Positions 1 through 12,100 of a DNA stretch of 64,000 bases are shown in pieces; position 1 is the first letter of the stretch; each line of letters opens with the position of its first letter. Source of the DNA: Morinoia aosen (taxonomy: Eukaryota > Arthropoda > Malacostraca > Amphipoda > Talitridae); assembly GCA_030386875.1 (NCBI GenBank), contig CM059560.1, positions 25,324,683 to 25,388,682 on the forward strand, given 5' to 3'. The notes under the pieces were generated by a model. The model made no database searches, was not told where the DNA came from, and saw nothing but the letters and a program-made list of their open reading frames with translations. A program made the position numbers and the translations under genes.

Positions 1-122
1 GAAGTTTCCTGCTGTCGAAAGGAGTTGGTGTTGGAAGAACTGAGGTTGCGTCACATCTATTTCACACTGTGCGACCTGCGAGACGTTACCTCCGACCTTC
101 AAAAGTCTTCACCAAAATCCTG
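1..122 (+). CDS. Dynein exon 1 of window: linker end before AAA1
   Basis: Frame 1 is open from base 1 and ends at a donor GTATTG, leaving two bases that join in phase with the next exon at 5575. The segment LRHIYFTLCDLRDV lies where canonical heavy chains have the conserved linker helix before the AAA1 entry. The exon probably begins upstream of the window. A second open frame exists here, but only frame 1 gives the correct phase and a family-like continuation. Confidence 0.7.
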
Positions 123-3100
123 GTATTGATTTGAATTTACTATAATTATGTAAATGTTTCTTTATCGTTGTAGTATCGTGGTATTTCAGCACGATATGAG
201 ATTTATTGAACAGAACCTGTAGCTTCTGTTCGCCTAGCCGAATATCAGGCAGAAGGAAAGGAAACGCACTGTAGGACTTCTAGTATTGTACTGGTCTCTG
301 TAGTTCACACAGCTTGCTCTCAAGTCTAGTGCGTAACTAAGAAGTTCCGCCTCTTGTCTTCCGGCGCCGGCGGTAGGGGCGCTTCCGACCCATCCGAACC
401 CAAGCACGATAAGGACATCCTGTGAGCCTGCCATGTGAGGCGTACAACAAAGATCTTCCTGGACTCGTATATCTCAGCCATCGGAACTCTTACTCACATA
501 ACTAGGGTCACATTATAACGATGCACATTTTAAGATATATCAATCGTTGAACTTCCTCTTCATTTCTCCTCTATCTGCTTATATAATTTATTTCCACAGG
601 TATGTATAGCAAATTCCCTTTGGTTCCAATTACAACACTATGCCGGATTTAAACATCAGGTATTAAAAATGAGTACTCTTCATTTCACTATAGGCTAAAA
701 TGGAAGTTATTACTTTTCGTAATTCTTCAGCTAGATTTTAAAAGGAATACTTCAGTGTACTTAAATATGAATAATTTGCACTTAGTACTTCTTCGGCATA
801 CGATCTCATCGGCGATATCATCCAAATATATATTTTTTTACAATTATCTTTTATACCGGGAGATTGTTTTTATTTTTATATTATCATAGTTGAACTAGTG
901 TGTCAAAAGCAATTTCACTTTTATTATATTCATTTATTGAATAAGTATCATTTAAAGCAAAAAACGGTTATGACTGATTTTCCACATTTTCCTCTAATAG
1001 AAATATTATCGTCGTATATCCTAGCGTTGAATATCATATGGCAATGAAGACTGGTGCCCTCAGGGAGTATAATGTTAGGTTACCTCAGCTATGGGCACGC
1101 TTTCGAAACTTCAGTCTCACAAGCGCACTTTGCTTTTTTTTAGTCTTCGTCATTTTCGCTATTGAGTGAGTGGAGTGTGGGGAGGTGCAAAAAAGAGGAG
1201 TGGAAGGGAGGTGTTAAATGTAAACAAGCTGCATGAATCTGAGAGTGAATGCGAGTATCAGGAGAAGAAGAACACAGGAGGGTGAAGGTAAGAGAGGCTG
1301 GTGAAGTGAAAGGGAAATGGAAGTTATTTAAAGATGCAGTGATATAGAGTGCAAGGGAAATGTGTGGGGTAAGAAAGGTTGGAGGGGGGATTAGAAAGCG
1401 GAGTGAATGGGGGAAAGGAGCTGTAGGAGCGGCTGTGAGAAAAAGCGGGGGCGTTCGAAAGATGGCTGTAAAGCGGCAGCCAGCAATATTTCGAAGAATA
1501 TAGGGAAAGGATACAAGAAGTGAGAAGAATGATGAGGAGAGCAAAGGGGGCGTCGGATGATGAGCGGGGGTGGAAGTAAGGAGAGGACTTCATTAAGAAA
1601 AGGACGGTTTTTGGAAGGAAGTGATGGGAATTAAGAAAGAACAGGTGGAGAGTGAGGCAAGAGTGAAGGATGCTAATGGTAGGCTGCTAGTGGAGGGATG
1701 TGATGTGCAGAGTATTTTGCGGAGCTGCTGAACGTGAAGGATGATAGGGTTGCGAGAGGGGTAGCTGCTGGAAGTGATGTTAGAATGCCTGTGTTTGGAG
1801 AAGTAAATAAAAGTGAATCAGAAGTGAAGAAGTGAAAGGTGCGTTGAATATGATGAGAAATGGAAAAGCACCTGGTATGGATGGCTCCATGGTTGAATGT
1901 CTAAAGAAAAGGATGGTGTACTAGCTGAAGAACAATGTAGTTTTAGAAGTGGTAGATGTTGTGTGGATCAAATGTTTGCTGTGAGGCAGGGGAATGAGAA
2001 ATACTTGGTGAAAGGAAAAGATGTTTATTAGGCATTTATGGATCTGGAGAAAGCGTATGACAAGGTGGACCGTGAGGCATTATGGCAGGTTGTAGGCTTG
2101 TATATGGAGTGGGTGGGAGACTGTTGAATGCGATCAAAAGTTTCTACATTGATAGCAGAGCATGAGTGAGAGTAATTTAAGGCCCTATTACACGGGGCAA
2201 CAATTGCTCTAAAAAGCAGCGACGGATGCTTTTGAGAGCAACGGACTGCAGTTGCTGGGCGAGTTTTGGTTTTCACGCTTCATCAAAAACTTCGTGCACC
2301 TCAGAGCGACGGAGCAGTGCTCGACTGAGCGTCGTAGTGTGAGGATGTTTGCGACACCGTCTTCGACTGGTTCACCATGGTCTCGATCCGCTATACAATT
2401 GATAATAGAAGGCTCTCATCAATGTCCTATGCTATGGGACACCGCCTCCCACTGAGCCAATATAAACTCGGTCTGCCATTCAATAGGAATTCGAAGGATT
2501 TAACACTTTGACTGCTGCAACTAGGTATTAAGTTCAACACCAAACTCAAATTTTAAGTCAATTGTAGTAAACTATCTTGAAAATACCAAACATGAACTGG
2601 ATCGTGCCTGTTTTCAGCTTTGATTAAATATTTATGAAAATTGAGATTGCGACAGCAATATGAAAGTTACCTCCATGTACCACCTGTGGTGTACGTCACA
2701 GGAAAAATGTTAATAAATGCCCTACAATATGGAATGCTATTAGGTGTTAATATATATATATGCAATTAAGTACCATTTTAGGCACATAATTAGCCGTAAT
2801 TTCTGTACAAAATAAAGCGGAATATTACCATTTACCATACATTCGTGACGTTTCATCTACAAATGCTGTCACTTTTCCATATATTTGAATGTTTATCATG
2901 TAGTATTTTATGATAAATAAAGTGGTCAGAAATTTAAAAATAATAAACCATTGGTTTATAAGTTTAAACAGTTTAGCTGAATATGATGAAACTATCGAAG
3001 CCATCAAACCAAATAGAAAAAACATTACTAACTGCCACAAAAGGGACAGGGAAAAGAAGATTGACTCTATGAAGTCAGGGCATTCATTTCAATTTTCTAT

Positions 3101-6100
3101 CTTAGGTAACGGGTAGAAAATAGGCAATACTTTATTCAGCTTCTAATGATCAAACCATTTATTGTGCTTTTTAGACTTGAACCTAACTACTTGAACCTCG
3201 TATATCAATATAGGAAATGAATGTGCTTAATTAAGTAATTTATTGTGTTTTTTGTTTATTTCTGTGCGGTATAAAAACCAATTATTATATGGATATGCGA
3301 ATATTAGCTGTAAAAAAGATGTTAAAAATTTATTACAATATTATGATGTTCATATTACTGCATTTTTTATTGATTCTCACAAATTAAATATTTTCCTAGA
3401 AGTCAATAATACATCAAAATAATTATATTGAATCAATAGTCGTATGACCCTTCAATCTCATCCATTGTTAGAGAATAAAGACAATAAATAATGCAAGGAC
3501 ATTTAAAAGCGCAAAACAGGAACTAAGTATTGTATACGTTCTTAATGCTTTTCATTTAATGATGAAATGAAGATGTCAAATGCCGCAGTCACTGCGAGCT
3601 TCAACCTCCCTCTGCAATTGGCAACGCCACACTGGTTGCCTATTGTGATAGCGCACCCACAAGTTGCGTCATTTCAGTTGCTGTAACCGAGGCAAAGTGT
3701 TGCCCCGTGTAATAGGGCCTGAAATTCGGAATGAAGTGAGTGATTGGTTCCCAGTTGTGATAGGCGTGAGACAGGGATGTGTGATGATGCCGTGGTTGTT
3801 CAATTTGTTTATGGATGGTGTAGTGAAAGAAGTGAATGCGAGAGTGTTGGGAAAAGGTGCGCAGTTGGTGGGACAAAATGGTATGAAGTTGGAAGTGTGT
3901 CAGTTGTTTTTTGCAGATGATACAGCGTTTGTGGCGGATTCAGAGGAAAAACTACGGAGACTGGTTGCAGAGTTTGGTAGAGTGTGCGAGAGGCGCAAGT
4001 TGAGAGTGAATGTAAACAAAGGCAAGGTTATAAGATGTTCAAGAGATGGAGTGTTTAGAACATTGGATGTGAGAATGACTGCATGGTGTAGTGTTAAAGG
4101 AGGTAGAGCATTTCAGGTACCTCGGGTCGGACGTGGCTGGGAATGATGGTAAGTAATTAGAAGTGAGACATCGAGTGAGTGAAGGCTGCAAGACGTTGGG
4201 TGCAATGAGGAAAGTTTTTGAATGCAGGAGTATGGGTGTGTGTGCTAAAAGGAGATTTTAAAAGCTTAATCGTGCCCGTTTTGCTGTTTGAAGCAGAGTC
4301 TTGGGGTTTGAGAGCAGCTGAGAGGAAGAAGCGGGATGTGTTTGAGATGAAGGGGTTTAGGAGCATATTTGGAGTAACAAGAAGATATAGGATTACGAAT
4401 GAGTTGGTTAAGGAGCAGACGGCTGATGTCAAAAGGATGAGTAGGCGGGCGGATGAATGAGTGCTTCGATGGTTTGGGCATGTTGAAAGAATGAATGTTG
4501 AGCGACTGGGGAAAAATTATTTATGCGTCGGAGGTTAGTGGTATTAGAGCGCTAGGAAGACGACGGGCAAGTTGGCTAGATGGGGTGAAACATGCATTGC
4601 ATGAGAGGGGTCTGCTGTGGACGTGGCGAAAGACACAACTGCGGACAGAAGTGAGTGGAAGCGGTGCATGAGGATGTAATTATTTGATGCACTCACTGGG
4701 TGATAGGGTATATGTTTGAGTCCTGTCATGTTCGAGGGTAAGCTGCACACAAATGAAGTGGTCGGGGTAAACCAGCAATGGCGGTCGGGCCTGACTGTGA
4801 AAAAGGGTTGTGCTCGGCTGCTATTGATCCGGGCAGTTCTGGTGCGGCCTGTGCTACCTCGCTCGCCTACTAGTCACTAGCTACTAATGATGAATGATTG
4901 TGGCTTGCTGTCAGCTACCCTCCTGTAAGGAGGAAAAGCCAGGTATATGTATGTATTTTCGTTATTATCTTTTTGTCTTTTATTCTCCTTCCATCCTAAC
5001 CTGTTTTCATCTCTAGCGTAACCTGTGTGGGGACACATCTCGTGCATTGTTCCCTACTTTTCATAGTTCATTCAAGTGATCCCTACTCTACGTTCCATTG
5101 ATATCGTTGTTGTGACAAGGGAATTGAACTAACTTAAATAACAATAAAAATAATTCTTCACAAGGATATGATGCTATGTTTTACTTTTAATCCAATCGTC
5201 CATTACTTGTAAGAAAACCAATTGTTTACTCTTCATTTTTAATCATTTGTAGAACTGTTAAAGTTAACAATTTAAGGAGTTTTTTGATGGAAAGAGTTTA
5301 ACGCATCTAGTAAAATTCAATGTTACAAACCCATCGAACGGTATTCACGAGATCGCATACTAAAGCAGCACTCATTTTTGTGCAAAGTAGTTTTTGGATT
5401 TATAAATTATAGTTGATGAAAAAGTTTTCTCATCATAGGCTGCGTGGAAAACCCTATTACCGATGAAAACAAAATTACCAGCAGTATAGTAATAAAAATT
5501 AAATATTACAGCAGATAGTGCACAAATTAGTAATTTCTCAGTTTTCTAAAGTTGATTGAGTTCTCTTTCTGAAGCTTGAGCTGGCAGTGGTTGCGTCATG
5601 GGCACCACAGCGTCGCCGGCACCGGCCGCTCAGCTGGAGTGTTTTGGAACATGGCTGGAATGTCTTTCCAGTACGGCTTAGAATTTTTGGGGATTCCGAG
5701 GTCTGTTAGCCGAAGTCCGTCGACTGACCGAGCTTTATTTAATCTAACCGTCGCTGCACATTCAAACCGCTGTGAGTTTTATTTTTTCATACGTGGTCAG
5801 GGTATGCACATAGTTTTTAACGTGCTTCTTTGGTATGTTTGTTGAGTTTGATGTACTTCATTACGTTTCTTAAAGTGCTCTAAAACACTTTTTAAAGTGC
5901 ACTGATTATTTTTTATGGTAATTTTGAGATTAGTTATTTCAATGCAAAATACGATGAATGAATATCCATTTCAATCTGGACTTCTTTTCTTGGCAAAACT
6001 TCCTTTTAACATATATATAGCATTCCATTTTTATCCCTCCGTGTCGTACCTTGTGCTTGTTTAGCCCTAGCGAGAGTGGCTACACCAACTTTGATGAAAA

Positions 6101-9100
6101 AATGTACCAACATTGGTCGTTGAACATGGCTAGTTTCTAGGCAGAGTTTTTGAAAGTAAATATTTCCAAATTTTTATATATTTTATTAGCGAATTAAAAG
6201 TTCGTAAGCGATAATTGCGTTCGGAATTGATGATGATGATGATGATGATTGTGCAAATTCAAATTACCGCTTTATCATTCAAAATAATAGGTGCATTTTT
6301 GTACATTGCAACAGAAAGGATACTGTGAAGTGTTATTAAATTTAATCTGTCTTTTCAAAATTGCATGCATTTTTTTGTTTAATTTCCATGTTAATTTTGT
6401 AATATATTTTTCATAAAATTTTTCTTATAAATTTTTCTGATAAATTTTTATAGGCGGCGTGACCGTAGGTGGGATCGGCGCAGGAAAATCGGAAGCTGTG
6501 AAGACACTGGCCGGCTACTGCGGCAGACATGTTGTGGAACTGCCCGGGTTTTCTTGTGGGAAGGTGATTTATTGAGTGCAATAACTCCAACCATAATAAT
6601 ACACAATTTCAAGCTCAAAAGGAACTTGGCGTTAGCCAAAATCAAAGCATTTATATTGAACCTCAACTGAAATGCGTATTGTGCTTTATTTTCATATCTT
6701 TGGGAAAATTGGGTTTTAGTTGGTGAATGTTTATCTCAATTGAAGAATTTGAGGTGTCAGAGCAATATTATGGTCTGGAACTTTTAATTTTTCCACGCCC
6801 CAATTGCAGCAACACCTTTGCTGCGTCTCCGTTCGCGGCTCTCCGTGCGCAAATATTGAAATTAAAATTAAAGAAACTGGTAAATAACTATCTTGTTGCC
6901 AAACTATTTTCGAAAGAAATGGATTTGCAGTTTAACCCTTGAACACAAACCCTCTGCCAGGCCTAATCGAAATAATTTAAAATAACTTCACACCTAAGTC
7001 GAGATTTTGAGCATTTTTAATTTTTTAGTCTTAAGATACGTCGTGTGAGGAAAAATAAGAGCCAGGCAGTGTTTCTCTTTATCGGTTTCTACTTCAATGC
7101 GTCTGTTCTACAGCTATTTTTCTATTTGTCGAAAATAATGGTTATGGTTACTTAGGTTTGTGATGATGTCACACCGACCATATGATTTGCGTTCTAAGAC
7201 TGCTTTCATGTTGCTGCCAAGGTAATAAAATGAATTCTTTTTCTTTATCTGTTGGACTTACGTCGTCAACGACAGAGACTCGCTTAATTCGACTTTCAGG
7301 TCAGCCACAGGCTGAACTTTTTTCCTTCATCCCGTCCAGAGTCTGGACCACGCAGTGACGGGGTGTGCGGGAGGAGGGCTGTGGCTGCTCGTCACAGACG
7401 CCGCCTTGTTGGGCTACGATGCCCTCAGCAGACTTTCACTCCTGTCTAGGGAAGTGGCAAGGGTCAGGCAGAGCGGCTTCAAAAGGTACCTTCAATTGCT
7501 TTTCAAAGTGCAAATTTTTCCCAGTGTAGTTATTTTATTGATGACGTGTTTGGTTTTCACATAGTTTGAAGTCCTAATTGCGGAATCCGTCAGTAAGAGT
7601 AATCAGCTAACAAATTGGATTTTACCTAATATTGGATTAAAATTTTTGTCTTTTGCAGTTGCATTATCGACCACACCGAGGTGAAGCTTCATGACCACTT
7701 TGCAATCTTCATGACCATGACAACTCCAATATTACCCTGTGTAGTACCAGATGTTGAGGACTATTGTACTTCACCGAAAAAGCTAAAGCAGAGCAAAAAT
7801 TTGGCTTGGGAGTTCGGTTCTATCATCGGACCTACACTGAGGATTGTACCGGTCGTGCTACCCTCTTCTGGTATGTGCGACACGTCTTTGACATCCTTGG
7901 TCACTACCATATTTATAATATACCAATCAACAATACTTAAGGATTGGTATAAAATTTTAAAGTCAGCCCAAGTTTGGGTGTTGCAATATGCAACACAATA
8001 TTCTCACTGCATTGCTCGGTTGATCAAGGTACGTTTTCATCTCTTAAGTATATTTTGATTGTGTTTGAGGTGGGAATCATTCGAGGCCCCTAAGGCTCGA
8101 TGGGCCGTTTTTTTATAAAGGATCCTTACGTGATGGGCTACTGTGCCCTAAAACTTTATGGGGCTACGGGCATTAGATCCCCCCTCCCAAAGGGGGGGGC
8201 CCCCAGTGAAGGGACCAAAAATCATGAGTATTTGACCCCATATAATAAGAAAACAAAACAAAGAATGAGAATTCTAAAACTATCAGTTTGTTTGCAATGT
8301 TACGAGGATTTCAAAACTGTCTTTGAATTTATTTTTAGCATAAAACTCAATGATTTCTATTCTTTTAAAATATCGATACAAATGAACTAAATAACTAAAA
8401 TTTCGAATTTTTTCAAAAAACTAAGGTCTAAATCAAAAAATAAATGAAACAAAATGTGTTTCTTTTTAAAAATTACATACAGAGGTCAAATTTCAGAAGA
8501 ATCAGACCAAAAAATAACAATTCACCATTCATCAAGAAACGAATAATTTTTTCATCTATACTTTATTTTTATTTTTTGACTTGTAGTTTACATTTCACAG
8601 TGTAAATATGAAATTATGCATGGAGATTATCAAAAAAACATGAAAACAGCATTCGAGTTTAAAAATTGTTCATTATATTTGCTCCAGCAAAGAATTTGCT
8701 CTAGCATAAAAACTCAATGACTTCTATTCTTTTGAAATCTATACTATAATAAGAGCCGCGTCCGTCGGTCGGTCAGTCTGTCCAAAGCCAGCCGAAAGTG
8801 TGTGATGAGCGTATCTGTGATACAAGTTCCAGCCCAATATATTTTGACGGGCCGTGTGCTCGCGGCCTCATCAACTCGCGAGACTCGAGAGATTGTATTT
8901 TTTGATTATTTCCTAAGACCTTTCTCTCGTTTCGCCCTCTTTTTATTTCAAATAAAGGGGGGTGGACTAGTTTCCATAAAAATGAACTAAAAAACCAGTT
9001 CTTCCGATTTTTTTCAAAAACTAAGGCATAAATCGAAAAAGTTTCTTGAGTAAAATATGTTTTATTTTCAAACATACATACACTGGCCAAATTTCAGACG

Positions 9101-12100
9101 AATCGAATCAAAATTTAAAAATCAAAGGATGACCCCATTATTAAGGAGTCGTAGAATAACTTCTAAGGGGGCCCTCCCGTCAAAATTGAATTTTGATCCA
9201 ATTAGTCTGAAATTTAGCAACTATATTTATTTTTGCAAGAAAAACATATTTTATTCGGGAAGTTTTTTTGATTTAGGCCTTAGTTTTATTTTTATTTCTG
9301 AAAAACTAGTTTTTTGGTTCATTTTTGGGATGTTTTCAAAAGAATAGAAGTCAATGAATTTTTATGTTAGAACAAATACAAAGACAGTTTTAAAATCCTC
9401 GTAACAATGTAAATAAACTGACATTCCTGAATTTTCTATTTGAATTTTTTTTAAATATGTGATATTTGATCAATACTTTAAATATACCGAATTTTTAGGT
9501 TTTGAACTAGCAGAAAAAAAAGACAACGTACAAATTGGGAAATCGAGGAATGTCAGTTTGTTAGGAATGTCCCAAGAATTCTAGAACTGTCTTTGTTTTC
9601 TTCCTAGCATAAAAACTCAATGACTTCTATTCTTTTGAATTTTGAAAATAAGTGACTTTACAGTAAAGGCCATAAACAAAAATTTTTGTTGAAGTGTAAT
9701 ATAATGAAGAATTTATTTAATTGAATGCTGTTTTCATTTTCATTTCGATAATCTCCGTGCATAACATCATATTCACACTGTGAATTTTAATTTACAAAAA
9801 AAAGAAATATTAAAAATTTTTTTACTTATTTCATAAAATTATGAAATTTTTTGTTTTCAGTTTGATTCTTATGAAATTTGACTATTTTTCAGGGTGTTTT
9901 TTTTACTTTGAACAAACTTCGAACTTAGGTACAAAAACTCAAAATAAATCGATTTTCATGAATGACAAATTGTCCAAAACTCTTTAGTTTTCGAGTTATA
10001 GTTACTTGAAGAATATTAGAACTTCAAGTAGGATTGCACGCGCGCACCATTTTTAGCGCTACCTTTGATAGTTAAAGAGGTTTTTGGGCCCCACTAATGT
10101 AGTATTTTTGTAATTCCACAATGAAATTTGCGTGTACACGTTTTACAAATAAGAATAAATTGTCCTAAATGAGTAATTATCAATTATTATCATGTAAGCT
10201 AACCATTAATCAGTAAGCATTGCAGGACACAGGTAAAAAAACATAATCAATACAAACTTTAATGTAAGAACTTTAACGCAAGAACAAACTTGAATACAGT
10301 TTTATTACAACAGTTACTCAAAATGGCCTCCATGAACTTCAACACATTTACGATATCTAACAGCCAGTGAGCGCCTTACAGATTGAAACACGCCAGGCAT
10401 TTCCGTAATACGGCCAGCTGAGTCCACAATGCGTCCAACCAGATCCTGTTCCGATTCAACAGGAGTGGCATACACGAGGTCCTTCATGGTTCCCCACAAG
10501 AAGAAATCCAGTGGCGTCAAACCAGGCGACCTAGCTGGCCATGCTACAGGAGCACCTCTGCCAATCCATCGGTTTTGAAATTGGTTATTCAGGAACAAGC
10601 GTGTTTCACGAAAGTAATGTGCTGGTGCTCCGTCATGCTGGAACCACATTCGCCTACGTGTCTCCAAGGGCACGTCCTCCAGTAGTCCAGGCTAAACTTC
10701 GCGTAGGAAGATGGTGTACGCAGGTCCCATGAGAGGAGAAGGTAATAGGTACGGACCAAATAAATTATTGCCAATAATGACTGCCCACACGTTGACACTA
10801 AATCTGTGCTGGCGACTATTAGGCTGAATAACATGAGGGTTATTTCCAGCCCAGTAATGATTATTGTGACGGTTGGAAACTCCATCACGACAGAAATAAG
10901 CTTCATCTGTGAAGAGAATAAGTTTTGAGAAACCGCGATTCATTCTTTCCTGTTGCATTAACCACTGGCAAAACACCATACGAGGTTCAAAATCACCTGG
11001 CATGAGCCCTTGCACTCTTTGGAAATGGTACGGATGTAATTGCTGACGATGTAGTGCCCTCCACACAGTAGTATGGTTTCGCAAGCCAAGACGTTGAGCA
11101 GCTGCACGATTGCTGGTTCGTGGATGTTGCTCAAAGTATTCCACAATTCTATCCTCCTGTGGATGATGGCCGCGCCCAGCATTCCCTCTGTTAACGTTGA
11201 AGCTGCCGGTGTCACGCAATCTCGTATGCAGAGTAGCAAAATACCGGAAATCAGGCACTTCGCGCCTAGGAAACCTTTCTCTGTACATCCTCAGAGCGAG
11301 CCTACCATTTCCGCCTGCAGCTCCATAAATCAAATGCATGTCTGCCTTCTCAGCATTGGTAAATCTTTCCATGGTCACAGTGCAACGGCATGTCAACAAA
11401 TGGCGAACTGATACTGCAACACGTGCGCTCCAGTAATGTAGATTGTTAATAATAAATTTCATTTCATTATTTCAGTTTCACATTGCATCTTGAAATCTTG
11501 TCGTTGATTACATGGAATGGATAACCCATAATGAAATGAGAAAAAATGCTTTAATTGTATTCGACAATCTCGAAAACTAACAACTTTAAATAACAATTGG
11601 TGTGCGGCCCAGTTATAACATGCACTTCTAAACATGCTTTGCGACGCCATAACTCGAAAACTAAAGAGTTTTGGACATTTTGTCATTCATAAAAATCGAT
11701 TTATTTTGAGTTTTTGTACCTAAGTTCGAAGTTTGTTCAAAGTAAAAAAACACACCCTGTATGTAACCTTTGAAAAGAAACACAATTTCATCTACACATT
11801 TTTTTTATTCAGGCCTTAGTTTTTGAAAAAATTTGACATATTGGTTTTTAGTCCACTGGTTTTGATATTTCAAACAAATAGAACTCATTGAGTTTTTATG
11901 ATAGAACTTGGAACATATCTAACAAAAGTACATTCACAAATTTTCCTTTTCTTCTTTTGTTTTCTTTTCAAATGGGGTCGAAATGGGATCGAAAATTTAA
12001 GATTTTGGTCCCCTTACCTCCCCCCCCTTGGGGGGGATCTATTGTTCGTAGCGCTATAAAATTTTAGGACCGAATAGTCAACCACCTAAGGGGCCTTTTC

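Noticed and set aside
1140..1593. Minus-strand frames of 134 and 89 codons
   Set aside because: Biased composition opposite the purine-rich 5' region of LINE D; no domain.
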